This document shows positions 33,979-42,954 of a stretch of DNA of 64,000 nucleotides, one piece after another. The DNA comes from Alcanivorax sp. (GTDB lineage: Bacteria > Pseudomonadota > Gammaproteobacteria > Pseudomonadales > Alcanivoracaceae): assembly GCF_019431375.1 (NCBI RefSeq), contig NZ_CP080267.1, positions 2,855,933 to 2,919,932 on the forward strand, read 5' to 3'. The notes under the pieces were generated by a model, which saw only the letters and a list, made by a program, of their open reading frames with translations, was not told the DNA's origin and searched no databases. How positions within the stretch are numbered: position 1 is the first letter of the stretch; each line of letters starts with the position of its first letter. The translations under genes were made by a program, and so were the position numbers.

Positions 33979-35130
33979 ATGCAACCTATCGTCATCATCG
34001 GTTCCGGCCTTGCCGGCTTCAATACCGTCAAGGAATTTCGCAAGCTGGACAAGGAAACGCCCATCGTCATGCTCACCAGCGACGACGGCCGTAACTATTC
34101 CAAACCCATGCTGTCCGCCGGTTTCACCAAGGAAAAGACCGCTGATGACCTGTGCATGGCCACGCCGGAGAAGGTTGCCGAGCAGTTCAATGTGGAAGTG
34201 CGCACCGACGTGCACGTGGCGGAAATCGACCCTTCCGGCAAGCGCGTGTTGCTGCCGGACGACCATCTGGACTACAGCAAGCTGGTGCTGGCCCTGGGCG
34301 CCGACACCTGGACCCCGCCGCTGGAAGGCGACGCCGTGGGCGATGTGTTCTCCGTCAACGACCTGATGGACTACGGCAAATTCCGCACCGCCCTGAAGGG
34401 CGCCAAGAAGGTCACCATCCTGGGTGGGGGCCTGATCGGCTGTGAGTTTGCCAATGACCTGTCCAACGGTGGCTATGAGGTGACCCTGGTGGAGCCCCAG
34501 GGTCGCTGCCTGCCGCTGCTGCTGCCGGAGCCGGCTTCTGCCGCCGTGGGCCGTGGTCTGGCGGATCTGGGCGTGACCTTCCACTTTGGTCCCCTGGCCC
34601 AGGCGGTGAACCACCACAGTGACAATAACCAGCTGGTCACCGTGCTGTCCGACGGCACCCGCATCGAATCCGACGTGGTGCTGTCCGCCATCGGTCTGCG
34701 CCCGCGCATTGCCCTGGCCAAGGAAGCCGGCCTGGCCACCAATCGTGGCATCATCACCGACAAGACCCTGCAGACCAGTGCCGACGACATCTACGCCCTG
34801 GGCGACTGCGCCGAGGTACAGGGCCATGTGCTGCCCTATGTACTGCCGCTGATGGCCTCCGCCCGTGCCCTGGCCAAGACCCTGGCCGGCGACACCACCG
34901 CGGTGAGCTACGGCGTGATGCCGGTCACCATCAAGACCCCGGCCTGCCCGGTGGTGGTGTGCCCGCCCGCGGATCCGGAAAACGGCGAATGGGAAATCCA
35001 GGAAGACGGCAACAACGTCCAGGCCCTGTTCCGTGGCAAGGACGGCAGCCTGCAGGGCTACGCCCTCACCGGCGACGCGGTGAAAGAGAAAATGAAGCTG
35101 AACAAGGAACTGCCGCCGTTAATGCCGTAA
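33979..35130 (+). CDS. rubB: Rubredoxin-NAD(+) reductase
   Basis: 383 residues. FAD-binding IIGSGLAGFNTVKEFRK at the N-terminus, NAD-binding VTILGGGLIGCEFANDL near 140, and a second FAD contact DIYALGDCAEVQG near 275. A C-terminal rubredoxin-contact domain follows. It transfers electrons from NADH to RubA. The length matches AlkT/RubB of Alcanivorax and Pseudomonas. Confidence 0.94.
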   Translation: MQPIVIIGSGLAGFNTVKEFRKLDKETPIVMLTSDDGRNYSKPMLSAGFTKEKTADDLCMATPEKVAEQFNVEVRTDVHVAEIDPSGKRVLLPDDHLDYSKLVLALGADTWTPPLEGDAVGDVFSVNDLMDYGKFRTALKGAKKVTILGGGLIGCEFANDLSNGGYEVTLVEPQGRCLPLLLPEPASAAVGRGLADLGVTFHFGPLAQAVNHHSDNNQLVTVLSDGTRIESDVVLSAIGLRPRIALAKEAGLATNRGIITDKTLQTSADDIYALGDCAEVQGHVLPYVLPLMASARALAKTLAGDTTAVSYGVMPVTIKTPACPVVVCPPADPENGEWEIQEDGNNVQALFRGKDGSLQGYALTGDAVKEKMKLNKELPPLMP

Positions 35131-35133
35131 CAG

Positions 35134-35290
35134 CCACAAGCTTCGAGCTGCAAGCTACAAGGCGCGGGCTGAATGGGTAGCGAACAAATCCTCTTTCCCC
35201 GCGCTACACTATGGGCGCGGCGATAGCGGTCATCGGTTTGCATGGCATGTCTTCGTGTTGCAGCTTGTAGCTTGAGGCTTGAAGCTCGCC
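35134..35290. repeat. GCTAC-family heptamer cassette
   Basis: The left arm CAAGCTTCGAGCTGCAAGCT (from about 35138) and the right arm TGCAGCTTGTAGCTTGAGGC (about 35259-35278) are inverted, around CCCCGCGCTACACTATGGGC and GCGCGGCGATAGC. It lies 4 bp after the rubredoxin reductase stop. Confidence 0.75.
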
Positions 35291-35311
35291 CCTGACAGAA
35301 AAGGAACGTCC

Positions 35312-35692
35312 ATGAAATTTGCACTGGTTCTGCTGGTCCTCGGCTGGCGTCTGCGCTGGCTGGCCTGGCGTAATGCGGGTTTTCGCAAGCAGCTGGAAAA
35401 CCGCAATGTGGTGATGCAGTGGCGTACCTTTAACGGCAAGCCGGCGCGCAGCTTTCATTTCACCCCGGGCAAGGTGGTATCCAAAGGCGGCCTGCACGAT
35501 CAGCCCACCGTCACCCTGAACTTCAAGGATGCCAGCTACGCCTTCCGCACCCTGCAGGTGGCTGGCAAGAATCAGATGGCGTTCATGGAAGGCATGCAGG
35601 CCGGCGATATCAAGATCGAAGGTGATCCCGGCCAGCTGATGTGGTTCATGACCCTGATGAAATTCATCATGCCGGGAAAGAAAAAGAAGTAA
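35312..35692 (+). CDS. Small SCP2-like protein
   Basis: 126 residues from ATG 35312 (AAGGAACG upstream). A hydrophobic N-terminus (LVLLVLGWRLRWLAW) precedes a soluble part resembling the SCP2 sterol-transfer fold: FHFTPGKVVSKGG, TVTLNFKDASYAF and AFMEGMQAGDIKIEGDPGQL, the last being typical of SCP2 domains. A lipid-binding role is inferred. Basic tail GKKKK. Confidence 0.7.
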   Translation: MKFALVLLVLGWRLRWLAWRNAGFRKQLENRNVVMQWRTFNGKPARSFHFTPGKVVSKGGLHDQPTVTLNFKDASYAFRTLQVAGKNQMAFMEGMQAGDIKIEGDPGQLMWFMTLMKFIMPGKKKK

Positions 35693-35707
35693 ACGGCTCT
35701 GCCTTCC

Positions 35708-35741
35708 ACACAATGCCCCACCTCCGGGGCATTGTTGTGTC
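35708..35741. terminator. Stem-loop after the SCP2-like gene
   Basis: ACACAATGCCCC faces GGGGCATTGTTGTGT around ACCTCC, with one mismatch. There is little T-tract. Position shortly after the stop codon favours a terminator. Confidence 0.55.
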
Positions 35742-35972
35742 TGCTCCCCGCAATGGAAAACGGCGAATTTGCCATTTCTTGCCTACCGCTTGTGCCCCAT
35801 TTTAACCATATGTCCCCGCAGTCCCCGTTTTGCTGGGTGTGCCCGGCAGCGAAGCGTAATATCAATTAGTGAGGGGAGAAGTCCAAAGCGGACTTGTGCA
35901 ATGTCTCTGATTGCCAACAGGATTTGATGTCGTCCGCTTTTCCCTATGCCAAGGATAGGGGGGAAATGACTC

Positions 35973-37067
35973 ATGCAAGCCGCACTGAAAACGTTGCTTG
36001 AGCAGATGCGTATCACCGAGCTGGAGGTGGATTACCGCAAGCAACTGCTGGATTTTACCAACAGGGATATCGAGGTGCTGGTGGGCTGCAGGCCGTTGAT
36101 CAGCGCTCATATTGACCATATCGTTGATGACTTCTACCGGATTCAGACCAGCAACCCGGATATTGCCAATCTGATTGGCGACGCCGACACCCTGGAGCGC
36201 CTGCAATGTGCCCAGCGTCGCTACATCATGGATCTTTTCTCCGGGGTCTATGGCATGGAGTACATCAACAACCGCTTGCGCATAGGACTGGTCCACAAGC
36301 GCATCGGTGTGGAGCCCAAGCTGTATTTGTCCGCCGTGCACTTGCTGCGCTCTCTGCTGCTGGATTGCATCGACCGTGAAGGCAAGGAAGAAGGGGCCAC
36401 GCCGGAAGTGATCCGGTCGCTGGACAAGCTGATCTATTTCGATGTCACCCTGGTCTTCGAGACCTATATCCAGAGCATGCTGGCGGAGATCGAGGCAGCC
36501 AGAAATCGTACCGAAGAATATGCCCGCAGCCTGGAAGACACGGTGGCCAGGCGCAATGGGGAATTACGGACGGACTCTCTGACCGGGTTGACTTCCCGGC
36601 GCTATCTTCACGAAGAACTGTACCGAACCTTGCAGTCAGCCCAGCGCCGCAGTGAACCGGTATCGATGGTGTTCGTGGATGTGGACAATTTCAAGAAGAT
36701 CAACGACCGCAAAGGCCACGCCCATGGCGACAAGGTGCTGCAGGAGCTGGGACGTATCCTGCTGGAAACGGCCCGCGGGGAAGATTCCTGTGTGCGTTTC
36801 GGGGGCGATGAATTCTGTGTGGTTCTGGCTAATGCAACGGAAGAGGAAACCATACGGACCTACTGCCAGCGAGTGAAGAGCTTGCTGTCGGAACGCTACC
36901 CTGATGTGACTATCAGTATGGGAGTGACCCAGACAGGCCCCCATCAGTACGAAGACGCTGATACGCTGTTGCGACATGCAGATACCTGTATGTATTCGCA
37001 AAAAAACAGTAACAAGAATGGTCACCATAAAGCGGGGCCCGACAAAACGGATGTGTGCAGCGGATGA
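35973..37067 (+). CDS. Globin-coupled diguanylate cyclase
   Basis: 364 residues. Residues 10-170 are a globin-coupled sensor (protoglobin-like), with the proximal heme histidine predicted at His108 in RIGLVHKRIGVEPKLYLSA. A short helical linker (170-200) leads to a GGDEF domain: DSLTGLTSRRYL, FVDVDNFKKINDRKGH and an intact GGDEF at 277-281. The product-inhibition site RGED (268-271) is 5 residues before it. It should make cyclic di-GMP in response to oxygen or another heme ligand. It ends in an ATGA overlap with the next gene. Confidence 0.9.
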   Translation: MQAALKTLLEQMRITELEVDYRKQLLDFTNRDIEVLVGCRPLISAHIDHIVDDFYRIQTSNPDIANLIGDADTLERLQCAQRRYIMDLFSGVYGMEYINNRLRIGLVHKRIGVEPKLYLSAVHLLRSLLLDCIDREGKEEGATPEVIRSLDKLIYFDVTLVFETYIQSMLAEIEAARNRTEEYARSLEDTVARRNGELRTDSLTGLTSRRYLHEELYRTLQSAQRRSEPVSMVFVDVDNFKKINDRKGHAHGDKVLQELGRILLETARGEDSCVRFGGDEFCVVLANATEEETIRTYCQRVKSLLSERYPDVTISMGVTQTGPHQYEDADTLLRHADTCMYSQKNSNKNGHHKAGPDKTDVCSG

Positions 37068-37300
37068 AGAAACTGAAAAACGAGAAAGAGCTGGTCAAGA
37101 AGGCCATTGCCCTGGGCGTGGACTATGCCGAAAAGCGGGGCGTGGTGGAGTTCGAGCCCACCGATTCTGCGTCGGAAAAACTGGAGTACATCTATCGGCT
37201 GCTGGTGCATGACAAGGTAATTCAGCCGTTGCCGGAAGATCAGGTGTCCCAGCCGTCCATTCAGCACAAGCTGGCTATCTGGGCGTCCAAGCAAAAGTAG
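37064..37300 (+). CDS. Small protein coupled to the diguanylate cyclase
   Basis: 78 residues from ATG 37064, which overlaps the cyclase stop (ATGA), so translation is coupled. Lys-rich N-terminus, then LEYIYRLLVHDKVIQPLPED and a C-terminal QHKLAIWASKQK. No signal peptide, membrane segment or known domain. The tight linkage suggests it works with or modulates the cyclase (inference). Confidence 0.75.
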   Translation: MKKLKNEKELVKKAIALGVDYAEKRGVVEFEPTDSASEKLEYIYRLLVHDKVIQPLPEDQVSQPSIQHKLAIWASKQK

Positions 37301-37409
37301 CCAGGTATCGCTTGTTGCTTGCCGGTCTGTTATAAAAATCCTTGAACCCGATCTTGTGGGCATGGATTCGTACGCCCGAAGGAAGTGCCCCTCTTCAAAA
37401 GGACCTGAT

Positions 37410-38051
37410 ATGCGCCGCATTGCCCTGTTGGCTATCGCCAGTATTGTCTTGCTACTGACTGCCTGTGCCACCACCACCGAAACCCATTCCACCTGGCAAA
37501 CCAAAACCGGTGAATCTCATCCCACCTTCCGGCATATGTATGTGCTGGTGCTGGCGGAAGACCCTGCGGTTGCCGCCACGGCAGAAAAACAGGTGCGCAA
37601 GAGCCTGAATCGCCGGGCCGTGGAGGCCACTCTGGCCAGTGAGACCCTGGGTGAGCGAGACACCGATCGGGAGGCGTTCCGTGCCCAGGTCGAATCGGCA
37701 GTCAAGGCCAGCGGCGCCGACGGAGTCATGGTGGTGTCGCTGCTGAAGGTGGAAGAACGCTCCGAGTATGTGCCGCCCCAGGTGGACTATGTGCCGGTGC
37801 CCTCGGCACCGATGTATCTGGGCTACGGTCCCTATGTGGGCCACAGTTACGGTGCCATCTATCAGCCCGGTTATTATCACAACGCCAAGGACTACTACCT
37901 GCAGACCCAGGTCTACAGCGTGGAGCGCAAGCGCCCCGTTTGGCAGGCCCAGTCCCGCAGCATGAACCCGGACAGCCTGAACAATGGCGCCAAGGGCTAC
38001 GCCAAGAGCATCGTGTCGCAGCTGGACAATGACGGGGCGCTGAAGCGTTAG
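37410..38051 (+). CDS. Predicted lipoprotein
   Basis: 213 residues from ATG 37410 (AAAGGACC upstream). Lipoprotein signal with lipobox LLTAC at about residue 20. The next part (MYVLVLAEDPAVAATAEKQV, SGADGVMVVSLLKVEER) resembles DUF4136-type or similar small envelope domains; then a Tyr/Pro-rich stretch PMYLGYGPYVGHSYG. Function unknown. Ends with a terminator at 38117. Confidence 0.75.
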   Translation: MRRIALLAIASIVLLLTACATTTETHSTWQTKTGESHPTFRHMYVLVLAEDPAVAATAEKQVRKSLNRRAVEATLASETLGERDTDREAFRAQVESAVKASGADGVMVVSLLKVEERSEYVPPQVDYVPVPSAPMYLGYGPYVGHSYGAIYQPGYYHNAKDYYLQTQVYSVERKRPVWQAQSRSMNPDSLNNGAKGYAKSIVSQLDNDGALKR

Positions 38052-38116
38052 GCCGCAGCGGGGGGGCCATGAAATTCATGGTGACCGGCGGCAAGCCCGT
38101 AACACGCCCGGCTTTC

Positions 38117-38150
38117 AAAAACCGCTCCGCCAGTCGGGGCGGTTTTGCGT
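38117..38150 (+). terminator. Rho-independent terminator
   Basis: AAAACCGCTCCG pairs with CGGGGCGGTTTT (one G-T pair) around CCAGT, followed by GCGTTT. It lies about 65 bp after the lipoprotein stop codon. Confidence 0.7.
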
Positions 38151-38224
38151 TTATCGGTGCCGTTGGCGGCCATTGCGGGAATTCGCTACGGTTTGTGCCT
38201 CAATAAAAAACAGATGGAACGATA

Positions 38225-38710
38225 ATGGCAAAGGGAATTGCGGGGGCACTGGCCGCAGCGCTGGTGACGGGATTGGCCGCGTTGGCGCAGCCGGTACTGG
38301 CGGAGCAGGACGAGAAGGTTTACCTGGTGGCACGGTTCGATCTTGATGGCACTACCTACAATCAGGTGGTGTTCTTTCAGGACGATGCCGTCAGTGATCT
38401 GAAAGGCTGTAAGCGGGAAATCATGTACGGCCGTAATGGCAACTGGCAGGTCTATTCCCATATCACCAATGCGGTGCGCGGCTTCACCTATAGCCTGAGC
38501 TACACCTGTGCCCTTGGCCGCCAGGACTTCAGTGGCTGGGACAAGAGTGGTCAGGTCAATCCCACCCACACCTATGAAGTGGTGGTCAGGGATGGGTCTT
38601 TGCAGGTCACCCCGCGCAACAGTTACAGCGCCTGCCTGAACAGGTTGCGTAGTGCCGGGGGCGAGACGGTCAAGCAGTACTGCGCCCGTTCTACCCAGGC
38701 CATCCAGTAG
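38225..38710 (+). CDS. Secreted protein of unknown function
   Basis: 161 residues. Signal peptide 1-26 (cleavage after QPVLA). The mature part is beta-rich with Cys pairs (LKGCKREIM, YTCALGRQ, YSACLNRLR, VKQYCARS) that could form disulfides in the periplasm. I recognise no family. It is flanked by a terminator upstream and converges with the MATE gene. Confidence 0.7.
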   Translation: MAKGIAGALAAALVTGLAALAQPVLAEQDEKVYLVARFDLDGTTYNQVVFFQDDAVSDLKGCKREIMYGRNGNWQVYSHITNAVRGFTYSLSYTCALGRQDFSGWDKSGQVNPTHTYEVVVRDGSLQVTPRNSYSACLNRLRSAGGETVKQYCARSTQAIQ

Positions 38711-38739
38711 CGCGTACTTCGGCGAGGATCATTCGGTTG

Positions 38740-40029
38740 CTAGTGGGGCGCGGCCAGTCGCTGCTTCAGCACCCAGGCCATCAGCAGGCCGCGGGCGGCC
38801 ATGAAGCCATTCATGGTCATCCACAGGCCATGGTTATCCCAGCCTCGTGTCAGACCCCACAACAGAAAAAACACCAACACGGAAACCAGCATGGTGTTGC
38901 GCATGGCGGCGCCCCAGGTGGCGCCCACGAAGATGCCGTCCAGCCAGAAGCCGGCGCTGGCGGTGAGGGGTAGCAGTAGCATCCATGGCAGATAGGTCGT
39001 GGCGGTGTCGCGGATAGCCGGCAGGTCGGTGAGCAGGTGAATCAGCGGCACGCCGCCGAGGCTGAAGGCCAGCAGACCGAGAGCTGCACAGGCCACGGTC
39101 CAGCGCCCGGTGGCGCGGATCGCGAGGCCCAGCGCCTGCCGATCGTTCCTGCCGTGGGCCTCGCCCACCAGCGCTTCTGCTGCGTTGGCAAAGCCGTCCA
39201 GCAGGTTGCTGAGTAGCAGCAGGAAGGTGATCAGTACCGCGTTGGCGGCCAGCACCGCGTCACCCAGCCGGGCGCCCTGGGCGGCGAAGAAAAAGAAGGT
39301 GCTGAGCAGGGCCAGGCTGCGCACAAAGATATCCCGGTTTACCGCCATCAACGCCAGCATGGCCGCCGGCTGCCACAGCCGCTCCTGTTGTGCCGGCGGG
39401 CGCAGGGCGGCGCGCAGCCAGAACAGGCCGCCGGCCAGGCCCACGTATTCCGCCGTGGCACTGGCGATAGCGACTCCGCGCACATCCAGATGCCAGACCT
39501 GCACCAGCAGCACGTCCAGCAGGGCATTGGTGCTATGCATCAGCACCGTCATCTTCAGCGGCACCCGGGTGTTGTGGGTGCCGATGGCAAAGCCGATCAG
39601 GGCAAAATTGGCCAGTGCTGCGGGCGCGCCAAGAATGCGGATATTGATGTAGTCCGCGGCCAGAGTCTGCACATCGTCACTGCCACCCAGCAGCCACAGA
39701 CCGGTTTCGCGCAGCAGCGGCGACAGGGCAATCAGCGCCAGCCCCAACCCGGTGGACAGCAACAGGGCACGGAGCAACACCACCCGGGTATCCTTCTCGC
39801 CGCCCCGCGCCTGAGAGGCAAAGCCGGTGGTGCCCATGCGCAGGAAGTTGAACGAGAAGTACAGGAACATGAAGACGTTGCCGCCCAGCGCCACCGCCGC
39901 CAGATAGCGGGGATGGTCCAGATGCCCGACCACGGCCGTGTCCACCAGCCCCAGCAGCGGAGCGGTCAGATTGGACAGCAACAGCGGCCAGGCCAGCATC
40001 CAGATGCGGCGGTTAAGGGACAAACTCAT
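38740..40029 (-). CDS. MATE family efflux transporter (DinF-like)
   Basis: 429 residues, about twelve membrane helices. N-terminal LNRRIWMLAWPLLLSNLTAP and LVDTAVVGHLDHPRYLAAVA are MATE/DinF signatures. It probably exports organic cations or toxic metabolites using an ion gradient; substrates cannot be inferred. It stands alone, with a composite repeat element upstream. Confidence 0.92.
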   Translation of the reverse strand: MSLSLNRRIWMLAWPLLLSNLTAPLLGLVDTAVVGHLDHPRYLAAVALGGNVFMFLYFSFNFLRMGTTGFASQARGGEKDTRVVLLRALLLSTGLGLALIALSPLLRETGLWLLGGSDDVQTLAADYINIRILGAPAALANFALIGFAIGTHNTRVPLKMTVLMHSTNALLDVLLVQVWHLDVRGVAIASATAEYVGLAGGLFWLRAALRPPAQQERLWQPAAMLALMAVNRDIFVRSLALLSTFFFFAAQGARLGDAVLAANAVLITFLLLLSNLLDGFANAAEALVGEAHGRNDRQALGLAIRATGRWTVACAALGLLAFSLGGVPLIHLLTDLPAIRDTATTYLPWMLLLPLTASAGFWLDGIFVGATWGAAMRNTMLVSVLVFFLLWGLTRGWDNHGLWMTMNGFMAARGLLMAWVLKQRLAAPH

Positions 40030-40054
40030 TCAAACTCCGGGAGAACCTGCCTTG

Positions 40055-40284
40055 CCGTAGGAGCGTCGCTGGCGGCGCGATAACCCAAAAACCGAAAACA
40101 CGTATTACCACAGAGGGCACAGAGTTCACCGAGGAAAAGAATGGGGTTTTCTCTGTGCCTCTGCGTCCTCTGTGGTGAAAGCGCTTTTGATTTGGGTTTA
40201 TGCACTGCGTGCACCCTGCGGGCCGCCCTGTCGGGCGTTACCTGCACTACGTTCCGGTTCGCGCCGCCAGCGACGCTCCTACGG
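40055..40284. repeat. Composite inverted element, copy B
   Basis: Outer arms CCGTAGGAGCGTCGCTGGCG (from 40055) and the inverted copy ending at about 40284. Inner 9-bp-unit arms ACCACAGAGGGCACAGAG (40106-40123) and CTGCGTCCTCTGTGGT (about 40162-40178). Further inside on the right is a hairpin GCGGGCCGCCCTGTCGGGCG. It is homologous in order to 29136-29330 and about 35 bp longer. Confidence 0.85.
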
Positions 40285-40293
40285 CAAGCGCTT

Positions 40294-41076
40294 TCACGAA
40301 CTGCGCCGCAGCAACGTCAGCACAAACAAACTGCTGGCGGCCACCACGATGGACGGCCCCACCGGGGTGTTGGCAAACCAGCTCACCGCCAGCCCGGCCA
40401 GTACCGCCAGAGTACCCAGCACACTGGCTACGGCGGCCATCTGCGCCGGGGTATGGGTCAGCCGACGGGCACTGGCAGCGGGAATCACCAGCAGGGAGGT
40501 AATCAGCAGCACGCCCACGGTGCGGATAGCCCCGGCAATCAGCAGTGCCAGCAACAGCATCAGCAGCAGCCGGGTGCGCTGCACCGCCACCCCTTCCACC
40601 TGGGCCAGCTCTTCGCTGACAGTGATACTCAGCAGGGCGCGCCATTGCCACAGCATCAGCAGCAGAATCAGGACGGCCCCGGCCCACAGGGCCAGGGCAT
40701 CCTGCCAGCCCACCGCCAGCAGGTCGCCGAACAGATAGGCAAACAGGTCCACCTGAATGCCCTCTTGCAGGCTGATGGCAATCACCCCCAAGGCCAGAGT
40801 GGTATGAGCGACAATACCCAGCAGGGTGTCGCTGGCCAGTTGCTGCTGATGCTGCAGCGCGGTGAGGGCACCGGCCAGGCCCAGGCATACAGCCACAACG
40901 GCCAGGTACAGGCTGATATCCAGCGCCAGCCCCAGGGCGGCGCCCAGCAGGGCGCCGTGGGCCAGGGTGTCGCCGAAAAAGGCCATCCGCCGCCATACCA
41001 CGAAGGCGCCCATCGGGCCGGACACCAGGGCCACGGCCAGGCCGGCGAACAGCGGCGGCAGCAACAGCTCAATCAT
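40294..41076 (-). CDS. znuB: Zinc ABC transporter permease
   Basis: 260 residues from ATG 41076, eight or so membrane helices. ABC-3 family signatures: RRMAFFGDTLAHGALLGAAL at the N-terminus and VGVLLITSLLVIPAASARRL near residue 185. Forms the membrane channel for Zn(II) import with ZnuC and ZnuA. Its start overlaps the 3' end of znuC by 8 bp. Confidence 0.95.
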   Translation of the reverse strand: MIELLLPPLFAGLAVALVSGPMGAFVVWRRMAFFGDTLAHGALLGAALGLALDISLYLAVVAVCLGLAGALTALQHQQQLASDTLLGIVAHTTLALGVIAISLQEGIQVDLFAYLFGDLLAVGWQDALALWAGAVLILLLMLWQWRALLSITVSEELAQVEGVAVQRTRLLLMLLLALLIAGAIRTVGVLLITSLLVIPAASARRLTHTPAQMAAVASVLGTLAVLAGLAVSWFANTPVGPSIVVAASSLFVLTLLRRSS

Positions 41077-41842
41077 GGTGGCAATTCCCGTCGTGTTGAT
41101 GGCCCGGCTGGGCGTCGCCATGCAGATCATGGTCGTGGTCATGATCGTGGGTGTAGAGCGCCAGGTTGGGGGTGCCGGCACCGGGGCCGAACAGCTCGTG
41201 GTAGGCCGGGTCCCGGCTCACCGATTCCGGGCTGCCGGAACAGCACACATGGCGTTGCAGGCAGATCACCTCGTCGGTGGCCGCCATCACCAGATGCAGG
41301 TCGTGGGAAATCAGCAGGATGGCACAGCCCAGGTCATCGCGGACCGACTTGAGCAGCCCGTAGAGGGCATTCTGGCCTGCCACATCCACCCCCTGGGCCG
41401 GTTCGTCCAGCACCAGCAGGTCCGGCTTGCGCAGCAGGGCCCGGGCCAGCAGCACCCGCTGCATCTCGCCGCCGGACAGCTGCTGCACCGCACGACGGCG
41501 CAGGTGGGCTACGCCGGCCTGCTCCAGCGCCGCCCGGCGGGCGGCGGTGGGGCCGGACGCCGCCAGCCACAGGAACCGGTCCACGGTGAGCGGCAGGCTG
41601 TCGTCGATCTTGATGTGCTGGGGCATGTAGCCCACCCGCAGCCCCTTACGCCGGTTTACCGAGCCGCTGGACGGGTTGACCAGCCCCAGCACCACCCGCG
41701 CCAGGGTGCTTTTACCGGCGCCGTTGGGGCCGATCAGGGTGGTGATCCGCCCCGGGGCCAGGGCCAGGCTCACCTCGGACAGCACGCTGTTGCCACCCAA
41801 GGTGACTGATACCGCCTGCACATTGACCAGAGGATCCGACAT
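41069..41842 (-). CDS. znuC: Zinc ABC transporter ATP-binding protein with His-rich tail
   Basis: 257 residues from ATG 41842. Walker A GPNGAGKST, signature QLSGGEMQRVLLARALL, Walker B DLLVLDEPAQGVD and the switch His in LLISHDLHL. The C-terminus is unusual, with THDHDHDHDLHGDAQPGHQH and more His after it, a likely zinc-binding sensor or buffer. Divergent from znuA with a repeat cassette between. No zur gene is seen here. Confidence 0.95.
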   Translation of the reverse strand: MSDPLVNVQAVSVTLGGNSVLSEVSLALAPGRITTLIGPNGAGKSTLARVVLGLVNPSSGSVNRRKGLRVGYMPQHIKIDDSLPLTVDRFLWLAASGPTAARRAALEQAGVAHLRRRAVQQLSGGEMQRVLLARALLRKPDLLVLDEPAQGVDVAGQNALYGLLKSVRDDLGCAILLISHDLHLVMAATDEVICLQRHVCCSGSPESVSRDPAYHELFGPGAGTPNLALYTHDHDHDHDLHGDAQPGHQHDGNCHHD

Positions 41843-41908
41843 AGCAAAAGCGCCCGAAGAACAAAGGCGCAATGATATACTGCCGGCCTTTCGCCTGCAC
41901 TGAAGGGT

Positions 41909-42055
41909 TAGCTACAAGCTGCAAGGCGGGGGATTAATCCGGAGCCAACCGTCCAACTCTTCTGCCGCGCCGCAACACCTTGGGCGCTGAAGCGCGGCGA
42001 TAACCAGGTAGCCGGCACAGTCTTCCTCGCGCCTTGCAGCTTGAAGCTTGCTTCC
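41909..42055. repeat. GCTAC-family heptamer cassette between znuC and znuA
   Basis: The left arm TTAGCTACAAGCTGCAAGGC (from 41908) and the right arm GCCTTGCAGCTTGAAGCTTGC (about 42031-42051; shown in part) are inverted around TGCCGCGCCGCAACACC and GCGCGGCGATAACC. It occupies most of the shared znu control region. Confidence 0.8.
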
Positions 42056-42084
42056 CCCAACGTAATTCGAATTTGAGGAATTCC

Positions 42085-42954
42085 ATGCGCCGTCTCTGGC
42101 TAACATTGCTGCTTATGCTCGCCTCTCCCGCTTGGAGCCAGACCCTGGTGGCAAGTGTGGAGCCGTTGGCCAAGGTGCTGCGCGGCCTCTATGGCGACCA
42201 GGTGCAGGTGGTGACCCTGTTGCAAGCCAACCAGAACCCCCATCAGCTGGCCCTGTCTCCGCGGCAGGCCATGTTGGTGCAGCAGGCGGATCTGCTGGTG
42301 TGGCTGGGCGAAACCGTAGAGGCGCCGCTGGCACCGCTGGTGGCCCGTCGGCAGGGAGCTACCCTGACCCTGCTGGAGCTGGAGGGTGTTCATCGCCGGG
42401 AAGGTGATCACAACCATGAGCATGACCACGAGCATCATGATTCGGATCATGGCGACGCCACCCTGGACCCGCACCTGTGGCTGTCGCTGGACAACATGAT
42501 GCTGCTGGCCGGGGCGCTGGCACAGCGTTACCCGCAGGGGCTGAAAGCCGGTGAACCGGCACGCTGGCAGCAACAGGCCAAAGATCGCCATGCCCGTCAC
42601 CGTCAGGCACTGGCTGGGCTGGAGATGGTGCCCTGGCTGAGTTACCACCAGCCCTGGGGTTATCTCACCGAAACACTGGGGCTGGCGGAACCGCTGGTGG
42701 TCTCACAGCAACTGGATGCGGGGCCGGGTAGCCGACGTTTTGTGGCGTTGGCCGGCGAGATTCGCGACCAGCAGGTCCGTTGCGCCATTCTTGAACCAGA
42801 AGCCCGCGCCGCCATGGTTTCCCGACTGTGCCCGGACTGCCAGATACACCCCCTGGACCCGCTCGGCCGCGACCATCCAGAGCTGGATTATCTGACCTGG
42901 CGGGACCATCTGGTGGAAGGGTTCAAGGCGTGTCTGCAGGCGGGGGCGGGCTGA
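42085..42954 (+). CDS. znuA: Zinc ABC transporter substrate-binding protein
   Basis: 289 residues from ATG 42085. Signal peptide 1-18 (LLLMLASPAWS), then ZnuA fold: VASVEPLAKVLRGLYGD, ANQNPHQLALSPRQAML with the first metal His, a His/Asp-rich loop (HNHEHDHEHHDSDHGD), then LDPHLWLSLDN and VPWLSYHQPWGYL. Binds periplasmic zinc and hands it to ZnuB. The stop codon at 42952-42954 abuts a heptamer tandem array. Confidence 0.95.
   Translation: MRRLWLTLLLMLASPAWSQTLVASVEPLAKVLRGLYGDQVQVVTLLQANQNPHQLALSPRQAMLVQQADLLVWLGETVEAPLAPLVARRQGATLTLLELEGVHRREGDHNHEHDHEHHDSDHGDATLDPHLWLSLDNMMLLAGALAQRYPQGLKAGEPARWQQQAKDRHARHRQALAGLEMVPWLSYHQPWGYLTETLGLAEPLVVSQQLDAGPGSRRFVALAGEIRDQQVRCAILEPEARAAMVSRLCPDCQIHPLDPLGRDHPELDYLTWRDHLVEGFKACLQAGAG

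Noticed and set aside
41843..41908. Zur operator near AATGATATACT upstream of znuC
   Set aside because: Only a weak half-match; no symmetrical Zur box could be drawn.
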